From Dialister hominis (lineage in GTDB: Bacteria; Bacillota; Negativicutes; Veillonellales; Dialisteraceae): DNA of 64,000 nt. The translations under genes were made by a program, and so were the position numbers. The notes under the pieces were generated by a model that ran no database searches, was not told the DNA's origin, and saw only the letters and a program-made list of their open reading frames with translations. Location: assembly GCF_007164725.1 (NCBI RefSeq), contig NZ_AP019697.1, forward strand, positions 1,585,501-1,649,500, written 5' to 3'. Shown piece by piece: positions 18,431-27,023 of the stretch. Positions within the stretch are counted from its first letter, which is position 1. Every line of letters begins with the position of its first letter.

Positions 18431-20769
18431 CAAGGAAGTACGTTACCATCTCCTTCATCTCCGCGCTCGGCGCCTTCGGCCTGATCCATCTGGTCTTTTC
18501 CCTCATCGGATCCTACGGCTACCTCATGGGAATCAGCGGCGCCTTCATCGTCTTTGCGCTTTCCGTCCTGACGATGGCGGCCGGCTTTCGAAGAAGGACC
18601 GCTGTCCTCCTCATTTTCTTCATGACATTCCCGACAGCGCTCCTCCTCTCCTACGGGACGCTGTACCAGAGTGCCCTTTCGGCTTCGATTCCCTTCATCC
18701 AGAATCTGAACGAAGCCTACAACCTTGATATGGAAGTACCAAAGCTCCTCATCCGGTTCAGTCCGCTGCCGGCTAGGACCTTCCTCCTCATGGCGATTTC
18801 CTGGATCTTCTTTTACGGTTCGACCGCAAGGCTCGGACGCGTCATCGCGACGCTCCTATCCCTGGCCGCCATTCTTTTCTCCTTCTACTTCGGCTTCGAA
18901 CCGCCGACGCTTTCCATCATCCTTTTGGGCGCTTATGCACTGACGACGCCTGCGATGCTTGGAAACAAGGGCCAGGGCGATCCGGAAGTCGGCGCATTCA
19001 TTGCCGCTGTCATCCTGGGCGCTGCCCTCTCCCTCGTCATCCCGCCTTCCCGCTATGAGCAGCCCCGTCTCCTCGCCCGCGCGCAGGACACGATCCTCTC
19101 CATGACGGATCCCTATGATCCGATCTTCTACGCAGGCAATGCCTACACGGGCATGATGAAGGGAGCCGGCACCGGGAAACTGGGCGATACACAGGGCGTG
19201 CGCTACACGGGCCGCATCATTGCCGATATCGAATCGGCCGGCGCGACGAAGCGCATGTACCTCAGGAGCTGGCATGGAAGCGTCTATAAGGACAACCAGT
19301 GGAAGGAACTTCCGGCCGGTGATTATGACGACGTCCTTACCCTTTTCAAGGGAAATCAGGGAGAATGGTACGACCAGGGCGCATGGCTCATGGAAGTCGT
19401 TTCCAGAAGCCCTGCCCTTTCGCAAAGCCTTGAAAACTACCTGCCTGAAAGAGTGAAGGTGCCGCTCCTCAAGAAGGACTTCGCCGTCGATGCCGTCTAC
19501 GACAAGAGCCGCTACTTCCTGCTCCCGTATGATGCCAGCTTCGGCGCTCCTCTCTTTGATTACGACCGCGCGCCAGTCAGCCGCGAAGGAAAAGCATACA
19601 GCACCTATGTCTGGGACTATCCGGAAGGCGCCGTCCTTTCCTTCTATGACAATGAACGGACAGGCGATGCCTACTTCAGGACATATGAAAACGGCGAAGC
19701 GCTTTACCGCAATTTCGTCTATGCCCACTACCTGACTGTGCCGGATGAAGTAAAACCCGCCCTGAAACAGGTGGAAGGACTGACGAAGGTCACAACGATG
19801 GCTGAGAAACGCGCCCGCGTCGAACAGATCCAGCGCTTCTTTGCCAAGAACTACAAGTACACGACGCACCCGGGAAAGACACCGGAAGGCAAGGATTTCA
19901 TTTCCTACTTCCTGACGGAGAGCCGCGAAGGCTACTGTACTTACTTTGCTTCCGCCGCTGTCATGATGCTCCGCGAGTCAGGCATTCCTGCCCGCTACGT
20001 GTCCGGCCTTTCCGTCGATAAGAATGAAATCAACGGTGCTTCGCTTTCGCCGCAGGGCCTTCACAAGCTTGGCGTCAATGACCGCCATGCCCACGCATGG
20101 GCAGAAGTCTACGTCGATGGCATCGGCTGGCGCCCCTGCGAAGTGACACCTGGCATCGAAGGCGCAGAAAACCCGTTCCCGAATCAGGAAGACAAGAAGA
20201 GGAACAACACAGGTGCCCCTGATGCACCGTCGGATCCGAAGGATTCCAAAGGAACGATGCCTGATAATAACGGACAGAAGGACCAGCAGCAACAGCAGCA
20301 GAGCCAGTCTCAGCCCCAGCCCAAAGAGCAGCCGGCTCCCAAACAGGCCCAGCAGGTTTCTCCTCGTTCTTCCCTCCTTCCCGTCATCATCCCGGTCATC
20401 ATTTTCTTCTTTCTCCTTTCCCTCTATCCGATCATGAAGATGAGAAGGGTACCGAAGATCCTTGACCGCGCCGTGAAGGACAAGAAAGGCTTCAACGACC
20501 TTCTCGACTACATTTCCCGCCTCTCCCTCTGGGCAGGTATCCCGGAAAACGCATCGTATGAAGAAATGAAGAAACTTTCCCTCGACCCGAGATTTGAAAA
20601 CTTCGACAGGATGCTGGACATCCTCATCCATGCCCGCTTCTCCGGAAGACCTCTTTCCGAAGAAGAACGGATGGAAGTCACGGACATCGTCCGCGCCGCC
20701 AGAATCCGTTGCCTTGAAAAGCTTTCTTTCTTCGAGAGAATCAAACTTCGCGTGAAAGGGATACTGTAA
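18427..20769 (+). CDS. Membrane-anchored transglutaminase-like protein (DUF3488 + transglutaminase core + DUF4129)
   Basis: A 780-residue protein. About five or six membrane segments occupy residues 5-220, followed by an extracytoplasmic part. The transglutaminase-like core has the catalytic Cys504 (EGYCTYFASA) and His556 (HAHAWAEVYV). The third position is Glu572 in CEVTPG, where Asp is common; Glu is also seen in bacterial members. A Q/P-rich linker (about residues 615-645) precedes a last membrane segment and a C-terminal cytosolic helical region. The start at 18427 overlaps the DUF58 stop. Likely a cysteine protease or crosslinking enzyme of the envelope; its substrate is unknown. Confidence 0.87.
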   Translation: MTRKYVTISFISALGAFGLIHLVFSLIGSYGYLMGISGAFIVFALSVLTMAAGFRRRTAVLLIFFMTFPTALLLSYGTLYQSALSASIPFIQNLNEAYNLDMEVPKLLIRFSPLPARTFLLMAISWIFFYGSTARLGRVIATLLSLAAILFSFYFGFEPPTLSIILLGAYALTTPAMLGNKGQGDPEVGAFIAAVILGAALSLVIPPSRYEQPRLLARAQDTILSMTDPYDPIFYAGNAYTGMMKGAGTGKLGDTQGVRYTGRIIADIESAGATKRMYLRSWHGSVYKDNQWKELPAGDYDDVLTLFKGNQGEWYDQGAWLMEVVSRSPALSQSLENYLPERVKVPLLKKDFAVDAVYDKSRYFLLPYDASFGAPLFDYDRAPVSREGKAYSTYVWDYPEGAVLSFYDNERTGDAYFRTYENGEALYRNFVYAHYLTVPDEVKPALKQVEGLTKVTTMAEKRARVEQIQRFFAKNYKYTTHPGKTPEGKDFISYFLTESREGYCTYFASAAVMMLRESGIPARYVSGLSVDKNEINGASLSPQGLHKLGVNDRHAHAWAEVYVDGIGWRPCEVTPGIEGAENPFPNQEDKKRNNTGAPDAPSDPKDSKGTMPDNNGQKDQQQQQQSQSQPQPKEQPAPKQAQQVSPRSSLLPVIIPVIIFFFLLSLYPIMKMRRVPKILDRAVKDKKGFNDLLDYISRLSLWAGIPENASYEEMKKLSLDPRFENFDRMLDILIHARFSGRPLSEEERMEVTDIVRAARIRCLEKLSFFERIKLRVKGIL

Positions 20770-20782
20770 GCAATAAAGCAAC

Positions 20783-20822
20783 AAAAAAGATGTGCCACCG
20801 CAATGGGTGCACATCTTTTTTT
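20783..20822. terminator. Bidirectional terminator
   Basis: The stem AAAAAGATGTGC...GCACATCTTTTT lies between the transglutaminase stop and the convergent carrier gene. T-runs occur on both strands. Confidence 0.85.
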
Positions 20823-20848
20823 AATGCTTATTCATTGAATCCCTATCC

Positions 20849-21823
20849 TCAGATCGGGAAGAGAAGTCTTGCTACGAAGATGGTTCCTGTCATGGTAATG
20901 CAGGAGAGGAACGTACTCATCATGACGAGCTCGGTCGCAAAGTCTTCGCAGTTCTGGAATTCGACAGCGTACAGGACGGAATTGACGGCGGCTGGAACGG
21001 ACGACATGATCAGAATCGTCTGATTGACGGCCTGCGAAAATTCGATGCCGAAGAAGCCCCATACGTGAATCAGGATGTACGCGGAAATCGGAGCAAAGAT
21101 CAGGCGGATGCCGCTTCCGAGCCATGCGTCGATATCCCCGAAGGAGACCTTGCTCCTGTGGATCTGCATGCCAAGGGCAATCATGACGATGGCGACAAGA
21201 GCCGAGGCGCAGTTCTGAAGTACTGGCCAGAGGAAGGCCGCGCGCATATCAAAGCCGATGTACTTGATGAAGAAGACAAGAGCCAGCGTATAGACGACCG
21301 GCATGTGGAAGACGACGGAAAGGGCGTCTCTCGGTGTCAGTCTCCCTTTGCCTGCCTGATACAGGCCGATCGTGTTGAGCGTCATGTTCATTTCGACGAG
21401 CATCAGTGTGGCTGCTGCCAGTGCTTCCGCAAGGTAGGGCGTCTTGCCGTCAATGACGTAGGGCGCATTCGTGAAGACAAGAGCAATCAGCGCAATGCCG
21501 ATATTTCCGCTGTTGGAAAACATAGTGCCGTTCTTGAAAGCTTCTATTTTTGACGGTGAGAAGCCGCGCAGCGTTCCGACGAACCAGGCAAAAATGGCAA
21601 TGACCGCCATCTGGGCGCATGCCAGAAGGAATACGTTGAACATCGCCATATTGAATTTGGCGACATAAATGCTGTAGAAAATGAAGCATGGAAGGACGAC
21701 GTAGAAGGTCAGCTTGGTGAGCGATGCGACGTTCATATTGAATTTCCTGTCCATGAGGTATCCGATTGCCACGAATACGAGAAGCGGAAGGATGTTGTCT
21801 GTAATGATCTGTAAGAATGCCAT
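20849..21823 (-). CDS. Auxin efflux carrier (AEC) family transporter, second of a tandem pair
   Basis: A 324-residue protein with about ten membrane segments. The family motif VVLPCFIFYSIYV is at residues 42-54, and the second half contains the GMQIHRSK loop. AEC proteins in bacteria export or import small carboxylates such as malate or malonate. It lies 12 bp downstream of a homologous gene of identical length (324 residues), so the two are a tandem duplication and probably one operon. GGAGGGAACG precedes the start at 21823. The specific substrate is unknown. Confidence 0.87.
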   Translation of the reverse strand: MAFLQIITDNILPLLVFVAIGYLMDRKFNMNVASLTKLTFYVVLPCFIFYSIYVAKFNMAMFNVFLLACAQMAVIAIFAWFVGTLRGFSPSKIEAFKNGTMFSNSGNIGIALIALVFTNAPYVIDGKTPYLAEALAAATLMLVEMNMTLNTIGLYQAGKGRLTPRDALSVVFHMPVVYTLALVFFIKYIGFDMRAAFLWPVLQNCASALVAIVMIALGMQIHRSKVSFGDIDAWLGSGIRLIFAPISAYILIHVWGFFGIEFSQAVNQTILIMSSVPAAVNSVLYAVEFQNCEDFATELVMMSTFLSCITMTGTIFVARLLFPI

Positions 21824-21835
21824 ATCGTTCCCTCC

Positions 21836-22810
21836 TCAGCCTGCCAGCGGGAAAAGAACCCGCGCGAGGTAAATCATGCACGTCAGCGTCAGAGCGCCGG
21901 CAACCGTGCTGAAGAGAACGGACTGCGTCACAAGGCCTGCATCCTCACCGTATTCGACGCCGTAAATGATGAGCGCCATAGAAGACGGGACGGCTGCGCA
22001 GATGAAGAATACCTGCGAAGCAATCGGGCTGAAGGCGCCGCCAAAGAGAGTCAGGACGCCCCATGCAATGGCCGGACAGAGGATGAGCTTATTGAAAGAC
22101 GTGGCAAGGATGAAACGGTCCGGCTTCCTGAGCTTGCTCCTGTGAAGCTGAAGACCGATCGTGACGGTGACAAGGACGATAAAAGCGCCATTGAAATGCG
22201 TGAGGACCGGCCAGAGGAAGGTATGCTCGAGATGGATGCCTGCGCTCCTGACAAGGATGGCAAGGATGGCCGCATAGAGGGCCGGCATCTTCACCATGAA
22301 GGAGAGGACTTCCTTGACCGTCGACCCGCGGCTTCTGATGAGCGCTGCGCCGAATGTATTGACGACAATATTCATGACAATCATGATGATAACCATCGTC
22401 CCCATGGCTTCAGCAAGATGCGGCGCGCTGCCAGCTTCCGTAGCAAAGGGCGGATGCGTGAAGATCATGACAGCCAGAGCTGCTCCGATATGGCCGGCAT
22501 TCGAGAAGGAGGAAACGGCTTCAAAAGCGCCCTTTTCCGCCCCTCCCAGATGAAACATATGCGCCATTCCCATCGAGAGGAAATACATGACCGCCAGAAG
22601 GATGAGCACCGCAGGAATCATCAGAAGATCATCCGATTCGAAGTGGTACCGGTACATCGTGTAAAAAATGAAACAGGGCAGCACGACCCAGATCGTCAGG
22701 CGGCTGTACGTCGATATGTCGATCTTGAACTTGCTGTCCAGAAACACCCCAGCCCCGATGAAGGCAAAGAGCGGCAGGATATCATCCCACAGAATCTGAA
22801 GTAGTATCAT
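21836..22810 (-). CDS. Auxin efflux carrier (AEC) family transporter, first of a tandem pair
   Basis: A 324-residue carrier with the same layout as its downstream neighbour (VVLPCFIFYTMYR at residues 42-54 and IGLQLHRSK in the second half). The start is placed at the ATG at 22810, starting MILLQILWDDILPL, because this aligns with the start of the neighbour and has GAAAGGTT upstream; a reading frame open to 22930 gives a non-membrane extension unlike the family. Diverged paralogs side by side suggest two related substrates or a hetero-oligomer. Confidence 0.86.
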   Translation of the reverse strand: MILLQILWDDILPLFAFIGAGVFLDSKFKIDISTYSRLTIWVVLPCFIFYTMYRYHFESDDLLMIPAVLILLAVMYFLSMGMAHMFHLGGAEKGAFEAVSSFSNAGHIGAALAVMIFTHPPFATEAGSAPHLAEAMGTMVIIMIVMNIVVNTFGAALIRSRGSTVKEVLSFMVKMPALYAAILAILVRSAGIHLEHTFLWPVLTHFNGAFIVLVTVTIGLQLHRSKLRKPDRFILATSFNKLILCPAIAWGVLTLFGGAFSPIASQVFFICAAVPSSMALIIYGVEYGEDAGLVTQSVLFSTVAGALTLTCMIYLARVLFPLAG

Positions 22811-23036
22811 AATAACCTTTCTTTCCAGAATGTAAAGAGTGCTTTCATGCACTCGAAAAGCACGGGCAGAGCCTGACAAATTTAGGCCGGCTGGTCCCGC
22901 GTCCTTTCCCAGGAATGAAACCTGAATCAACTATCACTGTACCATTTAGTATACAACGATTTTACTTTCGAGAAAAGAATTCACATAGAAATTTCGATAC
23001 TTCTCCCCCTGTTTCTTTTCAGGAAGCCGAAAATGT
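22811..23036. other. Intergenic region between carrier operon and two-component operon
   Basis: This should hold the minus-strand leader of the carrier operon. A perfect small hairpin, GAGTGCATGAAAGCACTC (about 22839-22856), lies upstream of the start, and TTGTATAC is near 22950. No gene is supported. Confidence 0.35.
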
Positions 23037-23080
23037 AAAAGGCTGTAACGAAATGATTGTACATTTCGTCACAGCCCTCT
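23037..23080 (-). terminator. Terminator of the two-component operon, a member of the GGCTGTGACAAAATG hairpin family
   Basis: A 15-bp stem, GGCTGTAACGAAATG with CATTTCGTCACAGCC, lies 17 bp after the response-regulator stop and has a T-rich tract on the minus strand. It is closely similar to the hairpin that forms one end of the insertion sequences at 27 and 32 kb and of the MITE at 58 kb, but here it stands alone, with no transposon sequence beside it. Confidence 0.75.
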
Positions 23081-23092
23081 GATTAATGTCTT

Positions 23093-23782
23093 TTACGGTT
23101 TGAATTTATATCCTACGCCCCAGATGGTGATGATGTGACGTGGATTGGCCGGATCTTTTTCCACGGTTTCACGAAGCCTGTTGATATGGACCGGCACGGT
23201 GGACGTATTTCCCAGGGAATCAAGGCCCCAGATGCGCGTATAAAGGGATTCCCTGCTGAATACGACATCCGGATGTTCCATCAGGAATTCAAGGAGCTGG
23301 AATTCCTTGTTCGGAAGTTCCTTTTCCTTGCCGTCGACCCAGACTCTTCTCGTATCCGGTTCCAGCATGATGTCGCCGAGCGTGATGCGCTTTGTTTCCT
23401 TCTTCGTCCCCCTGAGACGGTCATACTGCGCCAGCTGCGCCTTGACCTTTGCGACAAGGACGCCCGGGGAAAACGGCTTTGCGATGTAGTCGTCCGCCCC
23501 ATAGCCAAGGCCGCGGATCTTGTCGATGTCTTCCCTCTTTGCCGTGACGAGCATGATCGGCTTGTCTGTCTTGTCGCGAAGCTTCCTGCAGATTTCAAAG
23601 CCGTCCATGTTAGGAAGCATGACGTCTAAGAGGAAAAGGTCATAAATGCCCGTCAGCGCTTCGGAAAGCCCCTTTGCGCCGTCTTCCTCGACATGCACCT
23701 CGTAGCCACTGACTTCAAGGTAATCCTTCTCAATGGAAGCAATATCATCATCATCTTCAACGATCAGTATTCTCTTTGTCAT
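23093..23782 (-). CDS. OmpR/PhoB-family response regulator
   Basis: A 229-residue two-domain regulator. The receiver domain has the acidic pair D10-D11, the phosphoacceptor Asp53 in LFLLDVMLPNMDG, Thr in VTAKRE and Lys in IAKPFS. The C-terminal winged helix includes LPNKEFQLLEFLMEHP and the end VGYKFKP. Its start lies inside the end of the kinase gene (26-bp overlap), so the pair is translationally coupled. It would bind DNA when phosphorylated by the adjacent kinase. Its targets and signal are unknown. A long-stem terminator follows. Confidence 0.93.
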   Translation of the reverse strand: MTKRILIVEDDDDIASIEKDYLEVSGYEVHVEEDGAKGLSEALTGIYDLFLLDVMLPNMDGFEICRKLRDKTDKPIMLVTAKREDIDKIRGLGYGADDYIAKPFSPGVLVAKVKAQLAQYDRLRGTKKETKRITLGDIMLEPDTRRVWVDGKEKELPNKEFQLLEFLMEHPDVVFSRESLYTRIWGLDSLGNTSTVPVHINRLRETVEKDPANPRHIITIWGVGYKFKP

Positions 23783-25241
23783 GGTCCCCCTCCAATGGAT
23801 ATGAAATCGTGAATGAAAGCCCGTGCGGCTTTCTGTTTTCTACTTTTATCTCGCCATGCATGAGGCTCGCAGCACGGTTTACGATGGCCAGGCCAAGCCC
23901 GCTGCCATTTTCCGTCCTGCTCCTTGCCTTATCGGTCCGGTAGAAGGCTTCCAGAAGACGCCCAAGCGCCTCTTCCGGAACTCCCGGCCCGTCATCCGCC
24001 AGATTGAATATGGCTCTGCCTTTTTCCTTCCTGACGGTCACAAATATTTTGACCTTCTCTTCTGTCTTGTACTTCAGACTGTTCGTCACAAGGTTTTCCA
24101 TAATGCGTTCCAGGAGTAGATGGCTTCCCTTGATCGGAACATTGTCTTCCAGGAACGTTTCAAATTCAGCCCCGCTCTTCTCCCAACTGATCTTGTTCTC
24201 ATCGATGATTTCCTTCGTGAGATGCGACAGATTGATGGATTCCTGCGGAAGGACTTTCTCTCCGACGTCCATCTTCGTCAGAAGCATCAGCTGCTCGATC
24301 ATGCGCTCCAGGACGTCTGCCTTCTTCTGGATGACAAGGAGGTACTTCTTCCTTCTTTCAGGCGTATCGGCCACATTGTCCAGAAGCCCTTCGACGTAGG
24401 CGCGGATCGATGTCAGAGGCGTCCTTATATCATGGGAAATACTTGCGATGAGTTCTTTTCTCTTCTCCTCGTCCTTCTCCCTTTCTTCAAGGGACTCCTT
24501 CAGCTTCTCGCTCATCAGGTTGAACGCCACCATGACGGGCGTGAATTCATCGAACCTGTCGTAATGGAGATGAATATCCAGATTTCCTTCCTGGATTTCC
24601 TCAGACCCTCTCTTTAATTCCTTCAGCGGATTGACAATCCTTCTGATAAGGAAGCGGGACAGGAACCAGCTCGTGCCGAGGATGAAAATCACAAGGCAGA
24701 TGCCGACGAATTTATTCGCTTCCTGGAAAGCCTTTTCAATGGCATTGTCATTCCTGCCGACAGGCTGGCGCGCAGCGACATAGAGGTCATACTCATGACC
24801 TCGGATCAGCTGCCGCTCCATATAGTCATAATTGCCGTTTTCCGTCAGGCTGAAAATGCTGTTGGACTTATCGATTCCAATATTATCCCTGATTCCCAGA
24901 CGCATGCGGATGATGTCGCCCCTGAGCGCTTCATTGCCGTATCCGTAAATCACTTCCCCGTCACGGGTCAGGATCACGTACGTCTGCACCGGGTCCACAA
25001 TATCCACGAGCCACTGGAAATCCTGCGGATCCCCTCCATGGCGCATCGTATGGAAAATATCCATGCTGAGCGCCCTTGTGATCGTATCAAACTGATAATC
25101 GCTTTCCGGCATGACATGGTTGCCTGCCTTCGCATACAGGATCAATCCCGCGAGGGATGAAGCAAGCACGAAAAGCGTCATGATGATAGGAAGCACGCAT
25201 ACCAGTATGTGGGAAAGAATCATCCTCATTCGTATTGTCAT
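23757..25241 (-). CDS. Membrane-bound sensor histidine kinase
   Basis: A 494-residue kinase. One membrane segment is near residues 8-32, an extracytoplasmic sensor domain of about 140 residues follows, and a second membrane segment is near 175-195. A HAMP domain (RRIVNPLKELKRG) leads to the HisKA helix with phospho-acceptor His270 in SISHDIRTPLTSIRAY. The ATPase domain has ENLVTNSLKYK (N box), DDGPGVP (G1) and GSGLGLAIV (G2). The ATG at 25241 is preferred to 25247 because GAGGG directly abuts the earlier ATG. The sensor region shows no recognisable ligand motif, so the stimulus is unknown. Confidence 0.93.
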   Translation of the reverse strand: MTIRMRMILSHILVCVLPIIMTLFVLASSLAGLILYAKAGNHVMPESDYQFDTITRALSMDIFHTMRHGGDPQDFQWLVDIVDPVQTYVILTRDGEVIYGYGNEALRGDIIRMRLGIRDNIGIDKSNSIFSLTENGNYDYMERQLIRGHEYDLYVAARQPVGRNDNAIEKAFQEANKFVGICLVIFILGTSWFLSRFLIRRIVNPLKELKRGSEEIQEGNLDIHLHYDRFDEFTPVMVAFNLMSEKLKESLEEREKDEEKRKELIASISHDIRTPLTSIRAYVEGLLDNVADTPERRKKYLLVIQKKADVLERMIEQLMLLTKMDVGEKVLPQESINLSHLTKEIIDENKISWEKSGAEFETFLEDNVPIKGSHLLLERIMENLVTNSLKYKTEEKVKIFVTVRKEKGRAIFNLADDGPGVPEEALGRLLEAFYRTDKARSRTENGSGLGLAIVNRAASLMHGEIKVENRKPHGLSFTISYPLEGDHDKENTDR

Positions 25242-25521
25242 GTCCATCCCTCTTTCCAGAAGTCCAACATTTTCATGGACTTTCTTATCTTAATGATACG
25301 CATGGAAAAAACTTCATGCAAGTTCCATTTTATCCTATTTATTTTTTGTTTAAGATTTTTTGTCATTTCCTTGAAGACCGCCATGTATGCTTGGTATAGA
25401 AAAATTTGGGAAAGAGTGCGGAAAGACCTTTCCCATGGCGATGATTATTTTTTCTTTCCGTGTGACCGGCCGTATGATACGCTCCTGACCGGCCCGCAAT
25501 TGTATCCTTTGGAGGCGCTTC

Positions 25522-27003
25522 ATGTCCAAATTCATTCGCAGTCATCCCTATGCGGTGCTGCTCATCCTGTCGCTTGTCCTGTATCTGGCAGGAAACAACC
25601 TTCTGTCCGTCACGGATACGGCAGAAGCCAATTATGCGGAAACAGCCCGCGAGATGGTCCTGTCCGGCGACTGGATTTCCCCTCAGATTTACGGCCGTTT
25701 CTGGTATGACAAGCCAATTTTCTACTACTGGGAACTGGCAGCGTCCTTTGCCGTCTTCGGATTCAACGAAGCAGCTGCGCGCCTCCCGGCTGCCATCATG
25801 GGCACGGCGTCCCTTCTCTTTACTTACTGGTTCTCCAGAAAAGTATACGGAGAAAAGATCGGCTGGCTCTCCGCCCTGATCTTCGGTGTTTCCGTAGAAA
25901 CATGGATCCTTTCCAAATCCGTCATCACGGATACCACGCTCTACCTCTTCATGAGCGCTGCTGTCGCCTTCTTCTATCTGGGATATGCAGAAAACAGGAA
26001 GTACTACTACCTCTGCTATGTGGCAGCCGCTTTTGCGACACTGACAAAGGGACCGATTGGAATCCTTCTCCCGGGTCTTGGATGCGTCCTCTTCCTTCTC
26101 TATAAGAAGGACATCCGTGAAATGCTCCATGTCCACCTGATTTCCGGCCTCATCCTCTTTGCTCTCATCGGAGCTCCCTGGTACGGCATCATGTGGCATA
26201 TCCACGGGAATGATTTCATCCTGAATTTCCTCGGTGTCCACAATTTCCTCCGCGCTACGGTTTCCGAGCACCCGTCCCATAATACATGGTACTTCTACAT
26301 CATCGTCTACCTCGTAGGCTTCCTTCCCTGGAGCATCTTCATTCCTTATTCCCTCTACAAAAGATGGAAGGAAAGAAAACTGGACTTCAGGAGCGCCAAA
26401 GACGCTACCCAGCTCCTTGCCTTTTATGCGCTCGGCGTCTTCGTCTTCTTTGAACTGATTGCCACCAAGTACACGACATATACCTTCCCCGCCCTCTTCT
26501 CCATGGCGATTCTGACAGCCATCCTTTACCAGAATATTTCCCTTCGCATCGAGAAAGCAGCGCTTGGCACATTCGTCGTACTCATCGCCCTCACCTTCCT
26601 GGCAGCGCCTTCCATCATGCTGAAGCACTCCGGCAAGGAAGTCGGACTCGCTTTAAAACACATGAATACAGGCGAAGCCCCCATTGCCTTCGTCGGTGAC
26701 TACCGTACGTCTTCCGTCTTCTACAGCGGAAAGGATATTTACAGAGCAGTCCCGAGAGATGAGATCGACGACCTCGAACCGGGCGGCCTTTCCTGGCATG
26801 CCAAGAACGTCATGCCGTTCATGTCCTACGAAACACTCCTGGTCAGCCCTGACAGCGTCATGATCGTACAGAAGAAAGAGGACGATCCGTTCGTTAAGGA
26901 ATACACAGACCGCGAGAATGCCTACAGCATCCAGGTCCCTGGCGCCTATACCATCTGGGTCTCTGATGAGCATAAAACCATCCAGCCTGTCAATTACAAA
27001 TAG
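25522..27003 (+). CDS. ArnT-like glycosyltransferase (GT-C fold, PMT/GT83 family)
   Basis: A 493-residue polytopic protein. The first external loop has DTAEANYAETAREMV, the acidic motif typical of ArnT/PMT enzymes, followed by DWISPQIYGRFWYDKPIFYYW. About ten membrane segments and a C-terminal soluble part of roughly 120 residues follow. Such enzymes move a sugar from an undecaprenyl-phosphate carrier onto lipid A, another glycan or protein. It is somewhat shorter than E. coli ArnT (about 550), and no aminoarabinose-synthesis genes lie next to it, so the sugar and acceptor are not predicted. TTGGAGGCG precedes the start. The stop lies 20 bp before an insertion sequence whose end hairpin may now end its transcript. 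Confidence 0.82.
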   Translation: MSKFIRSHPYAVLLILSLVLYLAGNNLLSVTDTAEANYAETAREMVLSGDWISPQIYGRFWYDKPIFYYWELAASFAVFGFNEAAARLPAAIMGTASLLFTYWFSRKVYGEKIGWLSALIFGVSVETWILSKSVITDTTLYLFMSAAVAFFYLGYAENRKYYYLCYVAAAFATLTKGPIGILLPGLGCVLFLLYKKDIREMLHVHLISGLILFALIGAPWYGIMWHIHGNDFILNFLGVHNFLRATVSEHPSHNTWYFYIIVYLVGFLPWSIFIPYSLYKRWKERKLDFRSAKDATQLLAFYALGVFVFFELIATKYTTYTFPALFSMAILTAILYQNISLRIEKAALGTFVVLIALTFLAAPSIMLKHSGKEVGLALKHMNTGEAPIAFVGDYRTSSVFYSGKDIYRAVPRDEIDDLEPGGLSWHAKNVMPFMSYETLLVSPDSVMIVQKKEDDPFVKEYTDRENAYSIQVPGAYTIWVSDEHKTIQPVNYK

Positions 27004-27023
27004 TGATTTATGTATATCAAAAG

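Noticed and set aside
25522-27003. Polymyxin-resistance function (aminoarabinose transfer to lipid A)
   Set aside because: The protein is ArnT-like, but no aminoarabinose pathway genes are present and the protein is shorter than ArnT, so the specific role is not supported.
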